Origin: Erysipelotrichaceae bacterium
GTDB taxonomy: Bacteria; Bacillota_I; Bacilli_A; Erysipelotrichales; Erysipelotrichaceae
DNA length: 64,000 bases
Direction: 5' to 3'
Assembly: GCA_013334325.1 (NCBI GenBank)
Contig: JAAXXT010000009.1
Location: 1 to 64,000, forward strand
Below the pieces are notes generated by a model. The model worked only from the letters and a program-made list of their open reading frames with translations, was not told the DNA's origin and searched no databases. Positions 19,933 through 29,317 of the stretch are shown here, piece after piece. A program made the translations under genes and the position numbers. Each line of letters starts with the position of its first letter. Within the stretch, counting starts at the first letter, position 1.

Positions 19933-21024
19933 TTAGATAATGGCTTTGGTGGTTTCTTTATCGAAGAAATGTAGTTTCGTTACATCCATGGCCAATTTAA
20001 TGGTGTCATGAGCGTGTACGTCAACTCTAGCGGATACCTTCGCCAAGATAGGTTGATTACCGAAACGTCCATGAAGGATGAATTCATGACCCAAAAGTTC
20101 AGAGACTTCAATATTGAAATCAAATGGTGTATCTGGGAATGTTTCTGCGACGATGCCTTCATAATGGATGTCTTCAGGACGGATACCCAATACGAGTTCT
20201 TTGCCTTCTAGATCTTTTAGGGCTTCACTGAACATCTTAGGAACCATAAATGATTTATTGTCGACTTCGAAACGGCCTTTAGCGTATTTTCCAGTGATGA
20301 AGTTCATCGCAGGAGCACCAATGAAGTTCGCAACGAACATATTGTTTGGATGATTATAGATTTCTTTTGGTGTACCGATCTGTTGGATATAACCGTCTTT
20401 CATAACGACGATTCTGGTAGCCATGGTCATAGCTTCAGTTTGGTCATGGGTGACATAGATGGTAGTAGCATTCAGACGTTCATGAAGTTTAATGATTTCA
20501 GATCTCATTTGAACACGTAGCTTAGCATCTAGATTGGACAAAGGTTCATCCATCAAGAATACCTGCGCATTACGTACGATGGCTCTTCCCAAGGCAACAC
20601 GTTGACGTTGTCCACCAGACAACGCTTTAGGTTTACGATCCAAGAAGTTTTCGATTTCTAGAATACGTGCAGCTTCTTTAACGCGTTCGTCGATCTCATG
20701 TTTAGGAAGTTTCTTTAAACGAAGACCGAAAGCCATGTTTTCATAAACAGTCATGTGTGGATACAAAGCGTAGGATTGGAATACCATCGCGATGTCTCTG
20801 TCTTTAGGAGCGGTCAAATTGGAGAACTTATCATTGATGAACAATTCACCTGATGAGATTTCTTCTAGACCGGCGATCATTCTTAAAGTCGTGGATTTAC
20901 CACAGCCTGAAGGACCGACCAAGACGATGAATTCTTTGTCTTTGATGTCGAGATTGAAATCGAAGACGGCTTGGACATTATTGTCGTAGATTTTGTTGAT
21001 GCCTTTTAATTGTAGTGTTGCCAT
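19933..21024 (-). CDS. msmK: Carbohydrate ABC transporter ATPase (MsmK/UgpC type)
   Basis: [35 protein letters not shown]-terminal TOBE-like regulatory domain. Confidence 0.93.
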   Translation of the reverse strand: MATLQLKGINKIYDNNVQAVFDFNLDIKDKEFIVLVGPSGCGKSTTLRMIAGLEEISSGELFINDKFSNLTAPKDRDIAMVFQSYALYPHMTVYENMAFGLRLKKLPKHEIDERVKEAARILEIENFLDRKPKALSGGQRQRVALGRAIVRNAQVFLMDEPLSNLDAKLRVQMRSEIIKLHERLNATTIYVTHDQTEAMTMATRIVVMKDGYIQQIGTPKEIYNHPNNMFVANFIGAPAMNFITGKYAKGRFEVDNKSFMVPKMFSEALKDLEGKELVLGIRPEDIHYEGIVAETFPDTPFDFNIEVSELLGHEFILHGRFGNQPILAKVSARVDVHAHDTIKLAMDVTKLHFFDKETTKAII

Positions 21025-21073
21025 AGTTTAGGTTTACCTCGTTTTTATTTTACACCCTAGTTATTGATTTGAT

Positions 21074-21090
21074 TTGTGCAGTATGCACAA
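21074..21090. promoter_or_regulatory. Perfect palindrome TTGTGCA-GTA-TGCACAA upstream of msmK-like gene (candidate activator site)
   Basis: Read directly; lies between the PucR-like regulator stop and the ATPase gene, about 25 bp upstream of a TAAAAT -10-like hexamer (21047-21052, minus). Confidence 0.6.
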
Positions 21091-21654
21091 TTAACCTAAA
21101 ATAGATGATTTTATGGTGAAATAGGTCTGTAAGAAGGCTGCTAAGTTGCTTTCTCTTAGATCTAATCCTGTTTGATCGATAAACTTAGCCAATCGATATG
21201 AGAAGGTATTGCGATGCACATACAGTAAGCTTGAAGCTAAGACAGAGTTTCCTCCTGTAAGTAGATACATACGAGCTGTTTCTAAGACTTCTTTTGAGAC
21301 TTTCGATAAAAGCTGATCTAGACTAAGCATCAAACGATGATCTCCTTTTAAGGTCTCTAGTAATAAGACATCTCCTAGATCTATAATCTTACCAGAATGA
21401 TGTTCACTCGCAATAGACAAAGCTAGCCTCATTAAAGCTTCATTATCGAAACCGATAACCATAGTCATCTTTATCCCTAAATCATCTCTTAGAGGCTCAT
21501 AAAGAACTCTAAGTTGAATAGCGTGAGCTTTACTGATGATGAACTTCGCCGTTCTTTGATCCAACCAAGTAAAATCGCTTCCATAGCTTAAACAAAAAGC
21601 CTGGATGTCTTGTTCACGATGGGTTTCTACAGTATTAAGATAAAGGGTTAACAA
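21091..21654 (-). CDS. PucR/CdaR-type HTH transcriptional regulator (short)
   Basis: C-terminal ASSLLYVHRNTFSYRLAKFIDQTGLDLRESNLAAFLQTYFTIK matches the PucR_C HTH pattern. Confidence 0.8.
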   Translation of the reverse strand: MLTLYLNTVETHREQDIQAFCLSYGSDFTWLDQRTAKFIISKAHAIQLRVLYEPLRDDLGIKMTMVIGFDNEALMRLALSIASEHHSGKIIDLGDVLLLETLKGDHRLMLSLDQLLSKVSKEVLETARMYLLTGGNSVLASSLLYVHRNTFSYRLAKFIDQTGLDLRESNLAAFLQTYFTIKSSILG

Positions 21655-21655
21655 A

Positions 21656-23353
21656 TTAAAAGGCCTCTACTATCATAGCTTCATAAGGTTTTAGATGAAG
21701 CACTTTTCTGATATGCACATTTTGATAATTGTTGAAAATCACATGTTTATACTGACTCGGTAAGGTAAAGTCATGAGGATCTCTACTAAAGTTACAGATG
21801 ATCATCAAGTGTTGAGACGCTGTCTTTCTATGATACGCGAAGACATTTTCATCCTTAGGATGGATCAGTTTAAAATCTCCACAGATTAAGGTCTCAGAAT
21901 ATTTACTATCTTTACGAATTCTGATCAAGGTTCTATAGGTATTTAAAATAGAATCCTTTTCAGCTTGTTGTTTTTCTACGTTGATCAAGCTATAATTGCC
22001 TACGTTTTTCTGATGAGGGACATGCGTAGAGAAACCAGCATAAGCTTGATCATTCCACTGCATCGGTGTTCTCGCATTGTTTCTAGAGGTTCTTCTTAAA
22101 TGAGAAAGAATCTGTTCTTCTGAAAGATGGGTTTTAGCTTGTTTAGCGTAATTCTTGACCCAGACATCGGTAAAATCATCGATGGAGGTATAATCCACAT
22201 TGGTCATCCCAATCTCTTCTCCATTATAGATGAAAGGAGTTCCTGGTAAAGTTAAAAGTATCGTTCCTAATAAGGTTCCTGATTCTCGATGAAAGTGAAG
22301 AGGATCTCCGTATTGGCTCATGACTCTAGGATGATCATGGTTCAACCAATAATGAGGCATCCATCCTTTACCTTTCATCCCTTGGATCCATAAGTTAAAG
22401 GTACGCTTCATATCTAAGACGTTGATCCTTATATCTTCATCTTTTAGATTATCATTCCCAAAGATATTGTTTTTCCAACAAGTATCAAAGTTAAAGACCA
22501 TATTAAAGATGTGGGCATCATAGCCTGCATATTTTACCCCAGCTTCGACAGAAGCCCCACCTCCGACCTCGCCTACAGTCATACAATCATATTTACTTAA
22601 TACTTTCTCATTGAATTCTTTTAAGTAATCAAAGAGCTCTGGTCGATTAGAGAACTTACCCCAATCAGGGGCTACATGATGGGCATTTAAAGGCATCGTT
22701 GAATCAGTAAAAGAAAGCTCTCGTGCTAAGTGAGCGATCGCATCGACTCTAAATCCATCGATCCCTTGATCAAGCCACCATGAGGCCATCTTAAACATCT
22801 CTTGCCTTAAGGCAGGAGAATTCCAGTTTAGATCAGGCATCTTATCAGAGAAGATCTTCATATAGTATTGATTGGTGATGGGGTCATGATTCCACGCAGA
22901 ACCTTCAAAGAAGCTACCCCAATTGGTAGGCGCATGAAGATGTCCATGAGAGTCTTTCTTCCCATCTTGCCAAATATAGTAATCCCTTTTGGGATTAGAT
23001 AAGGAGGATCTTGATTCGATGAACCAAGGATGTTCATCGGAAGTATGGTTTAAAACGAGGTCTAGAATGATCTTGATGCCTCTTTTATGGGCTTCTTTGA
23101 TGAGATCTTTGGCGTCTTGTAGAGATCCAAATAAAGGATCTACATCATAAAAGTCACTGACATCATAGCCATTATCATCCATAGGTGATTTATAGAATGG
23201 CCCGATCCAAATAAGATTGATACCTAGATCTTTGATGTAGTCTAGTTTAGATATAATCCCTTTAAGATCTCCTACCCCATCATTATTACTATCATAGAAA
23301 GATCTAGGATAGATCTGATAACCTACTGCATTCTTCCACCATGTTTTATCCAT
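21656..23353 (-). CDS. GH13 oligo-1,6-glucosidase/alpha-glucosidase
   Basis: WWKNAVGYQIYPRSFYDSNNDGVGDLKGI, LDLVLNHTSDEHPWF, GFRVDAIAHLA, NHDHPRVMSQYG. Confidence 0.95.
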   Translation of the reverse strand: MDKTWWKNAVGYQIYPRSFYDSNNDGVGDLKGIISKLDYIKDLGINLIWIGPFYKSPMDDNGYDVSDFYDVDPLFGSLQDAKDLIKEAHKRGIKIILDLVLNHTSDEHPWFIESRSSLSNPKRDYYIWQDGKKDSHGHLHAPTNWGSFFEGSAWNHDPITNQYYMKIFSDKMPDLNWNSPALRQEMFKMASWWLDQGIDGFRVDAIAHLARELSFTDSTMPLNAHHVAPDWGKFSNRPELFDYLKEFNEKVLSKYDCMTVGEVGGGASVEAGVKYAGYDAHIFNMVFNFDTCWKNNIFGNDNLKDEDIRINVLDMKRTFNLWIQGMKGKGWMPHYWLNHDHPRVMSQYGDPLHFHRESGTLLGTILLTLPGTPFIYNGEEIGMTNVDYTSIDDFTDVWVKNYAKQAKTHLSEEQILSHLRRTSRNNARTPMQWNDQAYAGFSTHVPHQKNVGNYSLINVEKQQAEKDSILNTYRTLIRIRKDSKYSETLICGDFKLIHPKDENVFAYHRKTASQHLMIICNFSRDPHDFTLPSQYKHVIFNNYQNVHIRKVLHLKPYEAMIVEAF

Positions 23354-23382
23354 ATTGTTCCTCTCTCAATAAGTCGATCTAC

Positions 23383-24804
23383 TTAACGTTCTTCGTTCGC
23401 TTCAGCAAGTAATGCATCAGAAATCGTAATCAAATCTGCAATAGATTGATCAATAGACTTAGAACCATCCCAAATTGCAATCTGAGCATCATTCAAGAAT
23501 GATTGATAATAAGCAACACTCATCGCGCTCAGTTTCTTGTTATTTGGTATGGTTTCGAAATATTCAGAAGAACTATATAAGAACCCATACATCAAATCTT
23601 CTTGGATATTATTAGCTTTAAATATCGGAATATATATGGAATCATTTGAAAGTGAAGGGGCATATTTTGTATTATCAACCAATGCTTGAAACCCTGCCTT
23701 TGAATAAATCAATCTACCCAATTCATGAGCAGCGCTTCTAAATTTAGTATTGGTACTAATAACGAGTCCTTTTGTATTAACTAAGGTCGATTGGTGATTA
23801 CCGTTATAGGTTGGCAAGGCTGAAACGATGAAATCAGAACCAGTATTTGCTTCAGCTGTAGTTAGATCCATCCAAGTCCCCAAAAAGCCAAACGGTGCAA
23901 TTTCACTATCTAAAACATCTTCCCATCTCCAATTCATTTCTACACCTGGAGATAAAGTTTCTGATCCATCTTCAGCGATTTCTACAGAAATGAAAGAAGC
24001 TTTCGCATCTTCTAAAAATTCAAATCCAGTTTTAAATTCCAGATCATCATATCCAGGATCTAAAGGTCCATTTTCGAACATCTGCCACCCAGTAGATGAC
24101 AAGTGGTGGTAGTCAGACCACTGATTGTTTAAAGTTAAAGGAAAAAGAGTTTCAATTGGTTTCCCTTTATACATTGGACGATCACCTGTATACCAAGAAG
24201 CTAAGAGAGAGAATATTTCTTCCCAAGTATCGAATGCATCAGGCAAATTATCATTATTGGCATCAATTGTACTTAAGTCAATCATTTCCAACATTGTTTT
24301 ATTCCAAACGAAAACCAAACCATAATCATATAATATGGGGGCATAAACTAGATTTTCTGTGGTATTGACGGAATTTAAGAAAGACTCAACTGAATTGTCT
24401 TTTAGGGTATCAGTAAGTACCTTATCAAACGCAAGAAACTTTTCTGAATTCTTGACCACCTCACTATCATGCAATATATATATATCAGCATCATTATAGA
24501 TTTGATCAGAAATAAGCCCAGACTCATTTCTTTTACTATTAATAAAAGTAACCGCCCCAATCGAATCTGGATGAGCATTGTTCCATATCTCAACAATGGC
24601 TTCCCCCCATTTGTCGTCATCCACACTTACAACAAGGTGTGCATCAGATTCTATCTTGTATTGTTCTAATTTTTCATCAAAACAAATTGTGGTCCCATTT
24701 AGCTCAATATCATCACAGGTCATTAACTTATTAGTACATGCAGATAAAGTACTAATAATCATAAGTGAGACCAACGAAAGAAATAATGATTTTCTTTTCT
24801 TCAT
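23383..24804 (-). CDS. Extracellular sugar-binding lipoprotein (MalE-like), paralog of the 6582-7913 product
   Basis: Start moved to MKKRKSLF; lipobox LSACTNK; shared C-x(7-9)-CFD N-terminal motif and DANNDNLPDAFD loop. Confidence 0.82.
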   Translation of the reverse strand: MKKRKSLFLSLVSLMIISTLSACTNKLMTCDDIELNGTTICFDEKLEQYKIESDAHLVVSVDDDKWGEAIVEIWNNAHPDSIGAVTFINSKRNESGLISDQIYNDADIYILHDSEVVKNSEKFLAFDKVLTDTLKDNSVESFLNSVNTTENLVYAPILYDYGLVFVWNKTMLEMIDLSTIDANNDNLPDAFDTWEEIFSLLASWYTGDRPMYKGKPIETLFPLTLNNQWSDYHHLSSTGWQMFENGPLDPGYDDLEFKTGFEFLEDAKASFISVEIAEDGSETLSPGVEMNWRWEDVLDSEIAPFGFLGTWMDLTTAEANTGSDFIVSALPTYNGNHQSTLVNTKGLVISTNTKFRSAAHELGRLIYSKAGFQALVDNTKYAPSLSNDSIYIPIFKANNIQEDLMYGFLYSSSEYFETIPNNKKLSAMSVAYYQSFLNDAQIAIWDGSKSIDQSIADLITISDALLAEANEER

Positions 24805-24869
24805 ACACACTCCTATTGAGACATATTATGACAATTTTTAACTATAACATCAAGTAGATAGTACCTTTT

Positions 24870-24881
24870 AAGCAATTGCTT
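24870..24881. promoter_or_regulatory. Perfect palindrome AAGCAATTGCTT
   Basis: Read directly, about 66 bp upstream of the SBP start; same AAGCANNTGCTT pattern as the glgP upstream site. Confidence 0.4.
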
Positions 24882-24893
24882 TCTTCCTAGAAA

Positions 24894-24921
24894 TTGACAT
24901 TTATAGTGTATCGTTTACAAT
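24894..24921 (+). promoter_or_regulatory. Predicted sigma-A promoter TTGACA-16-TACAAT
   Basis: TTGACA 24894-24899, TACAAT 24916-24921; faces the sortase gene ~270 nt downstream. Confidence 0.5.
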
Positions 24922-25189
24922 AACACTTGGGATTATAAAGATAAAGAATGAATAATCTCTCCATTGATGTTTCTTATTATTAGACTTATCTCGTTTTAGT
25001 TTACGAAGGATCTTGGGAATGGATTGCTCATAAGACCCTATTAGTAATCAAAAAAACATGCTTGTCTAGATCATCAACTCAAGTTCAGACCCATGTGAAT
25101 GCCCAATAATGTGAAACATCCTGTATACTGAAAGCAGCTGTGTTTTATGTAGTGCTTATGATATCAAGTTGATACAGATCGGATAACCT

Positions 25190-25957
25190 ATGATTACCAA
25201 TGATAAAATCAGAATAACTTTACGTGCTATATCCATCATATTTCTTGTATGGGCTCTCTTTTTGTTTGGTCAAGATGCCTATAGTACGATGAATCATCAA
25301 CAAGAAAACACCATCCTCGAAGACATCAAAGAAAACATCAGTGAGGAAATCATCGATACCACAGGTACTTTACCAGAAGAAGTCAAACCTGAAGACATCA
25401 TGGGATCTGTTGAATTCTTCAATCGACTAAAAGCCGCTAACGATGACTACATCGGTTGGATCTATCTACCTGGTCTTAAGATCGATCATCCTGTTGTCGC
25501 GGCACCTAATAATTCCTATTATCTTAATCATGGTTTCTATAAGTCCTACAATATGTATGGGACGATCTTTGCGGATTATCGCAATGAAGATCTCTATTTA
25601 GAACCTCATTTGGTTATTTATGGTCATCATATGAAGAATAAGTCGATGTTTAGTTATTTAGATACTCTAAGAAACAAAAGCAATTACTCAGCCAATAAGA
25701 TCATTGAGATCTATACTTCAGAAGGTTTAAAGAAATACATCATCTTCTCCGTTCATGCAGTAGATGCGGCTACCACTTCATTGAGTCTTCCTTATGAAGC
25801 TGACATTAAAACATTGATCGCAAGTTATACAAAAAAAGCCCTCTATAAGACGGGCGTAGATACTTCTAAAGCGACTCAAGTATTGACCTTAGTGACCTGT
25901 ACCTTAGCGGTCACCAATGGACGTCTACTGGTTCACGCGATTCCTTATAACGAGTAA
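25190..25957 (+). CDS. Class B-like sortase
   Basis: N-terminal TM anchor, VIYGHHM (His), LTLVTCT (Cys), TNGRLLVHA (Arg). Confidence 0.88.
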   Translation: MITNDKIRITLRAISIIFLVWALFLFGQDAYSTMNHQQENTILEDIKENISEEIIDTTGTLPEEVKPEDIMGSVEFFNRLKAANDDYIGWIYLPGLKIDHPVVAAPNNSYYLNHGFYKSYNMYGTIFADYRNEDLYLEPHLVIYGHHMKNKSMFSYLDTLRNKSNYSANKIIEIYTSEGLKKYIIFSVHAVDAATTSLSLPYEADIKTLIASYTKKALYKTGVDTSKATQVLTLVTCTLAVTNGRLLVHAIPYNE

Positions 25958-28105
25958 TTACTTCTTCGCAAAGACCACTAAAGTATAAGGATTGATCGTT
26001 ACGTTTTGAGCTTTGACGGAATCTAGTAGACCTGCCTCATTGGCTAAGATTTCTACGAAATCATCGAAGTGTTCATAATAGATTTGATTGGTAGGATTGA
26101 TATAGACCCATAACTCATGATATGGGTTTTTTCTTTCACAGGTATAATGGATCACCAACATCCCATCGAAGTTTCTAAAAGAAACTCTGTTTTGGATCAT
26201 CGTAGAACTGGTCATTCTAAAGATAGGCAAACGTTTACGTAAAGCAATCAAATCTTTGGTGTATTGATAAACTTCTAGATGGCGTTCTTTTCTTAACCAA
26301 TCAACTTGATTGATCGCATCTGAACTACGATAAGAGTTATGTTGACCATTCTTGGTCCTACAGAATTCTTGACCTGAATGTAGGAAAGGTGTCCCTTGAG
26401 CCAAGAGCACAGAACCTATCATCAGTTTCTGTTTCTTGATCCTTATTTCCCGGGAATCTTCTTTACAGCACTCTTTTAATTTATCCCATGAAGTATGATT
26501 ATCATGACATTCGACATAATTGACGCTTTGGGTAGGTTGATCAAAGATCTTCACTAAGCCAGGGATACAATTGCCTACCATGGCCCCTTTCATCGCATCA
26601 ATAAAAGAAGCATCTCCAGAGGCATAGCCCTTCATGGTGATCTCATCAGGTGAGGTTCTTCCTTTAACGTGTTCTCTAAAGAAATCGTTGAAGTGAGCGA
26701 TATGAGGCATCTTAGATTGATTGCCCATATTGGCTTTCATCTCTTCAGGCAATATTGTAGGCATATTCCAGCCTTCCCCATAGACGATAGAATCAGGTTT
26801 TAAGGCCTTACATTGAGCTTCTACTGCATTCATCGTATCTACATCTAAGACACCCATTAAATCAAAACGGAACCCATCCACATCATAGGCTTCCATCCAA
26901 CATTTAACGCTATCTAGAATAAACTTACGAACCATCAATCGGTTAGAATCCACATCGTTATTACAGAAGGAACCATTGGATAAAGCCCCAGAAGAAGATC
27001 TTCTAAAGTAATAATAAGGTACTACTTTCTCAAACGCATTGGATTCCATCTCATAGACATGGTTATAGACGACATCCATGATGACTCTTATGCCTTGTTT
27101 ATGAAAAGCTTGGACCATTTGTCTCGCTTCTAATACTCGTTTTAATGGATCTTTAGGATCGCTTACGAAGCTTCCTTCAGGGACATTGTATTGAAGAGGA
27201 TCATAGCCCCAATTATAGAAAAGCGAAGGATTGTCTTCATCGACTGTAGAGAAATCATACATAGGCATGATTTGGACATGGGTAACCCCTAAATCAACGA
27301 TATGGCTTAAGCCTGTGATCGTCCCAGAAGGCGTCTTCGTATTAAGTTCAGTTAAACCTAAATACTGACTACGAGACTTAACCCCTGATTCAACTTGGGC
27401 CGTAAAGTCTCTTACACTGAGCTCATAAATGACCGCATCTGTAGGATGAGAAAAAGGTGGTAAACGATGAGCGAATCTTTCCACATCGACCAAGTTGTAA
27501 TCGATGACGACGGAAGCGGTATTATTGGAAGTCGCACTTCGTGCGATAGGATCACTTGATGTATTCCAATTCCCATTGACTAAGACATGGTAAAGATACT
27601 GACGCCCATGAAGATTGCCTCTTACGTTAAAACGAAAGACACCTTTATCAGTTCTCTTCATCTCAAAGCTCTTTTTAGGCGTATCCATCAACTCTAATAT
27701 AACTCGGGTCGCAGTAGGCGCCCATAAGGTAAAGTCTGTCCCATCATTACTAGGATGGACTCCTAGATCATCCCCATCATAATAGAATTCTTGATCAAAA
27801 CGAGCCGTTTTCGTAATCAATGAATATTGAAGAGGGACCTTTAAACCGTGTTCCTCGGTGACCTCATAAGCTTGGCCTATCTCAATGACTTCGTTGGTTT
27901 GAATGATGTATTTATTATAGTCCCCTTGAGAAAGTTCAAAATTTAAGATAGGACACTTACTTACAGAACCATCTGGTTTCTTTAAGTAAAAAACGTCAGA
28001 TTTCCCATTATAGAACTGACGAGATAAATAGATGGTGATCAACCCATAATCATCTAAATGGGCTTCGTATTTTACACTTTTTCTCACGTTTAGATTATAC
28101 CTCAT
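25958..28105 (-). CDS. pulA: Type I pullulanase
   Basis: YNWGYDP signature, CBM48-like N-terminus, DVVYNHVYE, GFRFDLMGV, YGEGWNMPT, VECHDNHT. Confidence 0.95.
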   Translation of the reverse strand: MRYNLNVRKSVKYEAHLDDYGLITIYLSRQFYNGKSDVFYLKKPDGSVSKCPILNFELSQGDYNKYIIQTNEVIEIGQAYEVTEEHGLKVPLQYSLITKTARFDQEFYYDGDDLGVHPSNDGTDFTLWAPTATRVILELMDTPKKSFEMKRTDKGVFRFNVRGNLHGRQYLYHVLVNGNWNTSSDPIARSATSNNTASVVIDYNLVDVERFAHRLPPFSHPTDAVIYELSVRDFTAQVESGVKSRSQYLGLTELNTKTPSGTITGLSHIVDLGVTHVQIMPMYDFSTVDEDNPSLFYNWGYDPLQYNVPEGSFVSDPKDPLKRVLEARQMVQAFHKQGIRVIMDVVYNHVYEMESNAFEKVVPYYYFRRSSSGALSNGSFCNNDVDSNRLMVRKFILDSVKCWMEAYDVDGFRFDLMGVLDVDTMNAVEAQCKALKPDSIVYGEGWNMPTILPEEMKANMGNQSKMPHIAHFNDFFREHVKGRTSPDEITMKGYASGDASFIDAMKGAMVGNCIPGLVKIFDQPTQSVNYVECHDNHTSWDKLKECCKEDSREIRIKKQKLMIGSVLLAQGTPFLHSGQEFCRTKNGQHNSYRSSDAINQVDWLRKERHLEVYQYTKDLIALRKRLPIFRMTSSTMIQNRVSFRNFDGMLVIHYTCERKNPYHELWVYINPTNQIYYEHFDDFVEILANEAGLLDSVKAQNVTINPYTLVVFAKK

Positions 28106-29237
28106 TTAATGTGCTATGCAAGAAGAGAGTCCCTACGAATGTCCCAAAAAGACATAGTAGGATCATCCCTAGAAATCCAAAGCTTTGATAGAATAAAGGT
28201 CCAAATCCATTCACCAATAACCCATACACAGCCCCTGTTAAACTCATCAGCATGATCACTGTTCCGCTTTGTCGACTATAACGTACAGCCAACATAGGAT
28301 TGATCAAACCTACGATCGTATCGTAGCCTAAAGAAAAGACCACAGACACCGGAATGATGATCAATGGATTAAGACTTACCATTGGGATTAAACCCACTAA
28401 AGCAACGTATAAGCCTCCCTGAAAGAGCTTGGTCATCCCAAATCGTTTATTCAGAAAGAAGATCACAAACGCAGAGGCAATCGATCCTAATCCTATCATC
28501 GAGTAGATCGATGAGATCTCTATCTGAGAATAACCTTTCTCACTTAAAAATACACTGAGAAAGTTAAAGAAGATAACGCCTGGTAAACCTGTCGCTAAGC
28601 TTACTCCTAAGAACCTTCTTACGGTCTTATCTTTTAATAAGAGCTTGAGATCGATAAGCGTAAGATGATCTTGATGAGATGAGCTTACATGAGGAATCAT
28701 AAACAAGGCCAACCATAAAACAACACTTAATCCAAATAGACATAGATATAGAAATTGAAAACTAGTCGCTTCTACGATCGATGAGGCTAAGATCGGTGAT
28801 ACAAAGACCCCTAACGCAAAGGATAACTTTAAGAAAGCAGAAGTATTGCCCATATGTTTATGGTCCAAGAATTTTGATAGGTAAGACACGATAAGTCCTA
28901 ATATGGCGAAGTATCCTAAGCCTACTAAGAAACGAGCACTAAAATACATCAGTACCGTTGAACTAAATGCCGCTAGTAGATGACCTAAGACAAAGATAAA
29001 GGTCCCACCGATCAAGATCGACTTGGTTCCTCTTTTATCCGCTAAATATCCAAAGATGGGTGATAAGAGCCCTGCCGCAACGAAACCTAGATTCAAGAAG
29101 GTCGCGTTCGATGAAGGTAAATCATAAAAAGAGGTAATACTTGGCGCTAACGAAAAAACCATACTCATCGTAACACTGGCCATAAATTGAAGGATCAATA
29201 AGATCCCGATCGTGATTTTTTTGTTTAGTAAAGTCAT
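28095..29237 (-). CDS. MFS transporter
   Basis: 12 TM; GYLADKRGTKS motif A. Confidence 0.85.
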   Translation of the reverse strand: MTLLNKKITIGILLILQFMASVTMSMVFSLAPSITSFYDLPSSNATFLNLGFVAAGLLSPIFGYLADKRGTKSILIGGTFIFVLGHLLAAFSSTVLMYFSARFLVGLGYFAILGLIVSYLSKFLDHKHMGNTSAFLKLSFALGVFVSPILASSIVEATSFQFLYLCLFGLSVVLWLALFMIPHVSSSHQDHLTLIDLKLLLKDKTVRRFLGVSLATGLPGVIFFNFLSVFLSEKGYSQIEISSIYSMIGLGSIASAFVIFFLNKRFGMTKLFQGGLYVALVGLIPMVSLNPLIIIPVSVVFSLGYDTIVGLINPMLAVRYSRQSGTVIMLMSLTGAVYGLLVNGFGPLFYQSFGFLGMILLCLFGTFVGTLFLHSTLNEV

Positions 29238-29317
29238 TACATTACTTTACACGATAAAGCTCTGTTCGTAAAGCGAAGGCTCTGTCTATACTCCAATAAA
29301 AAACAGCTTTTCAGCTG

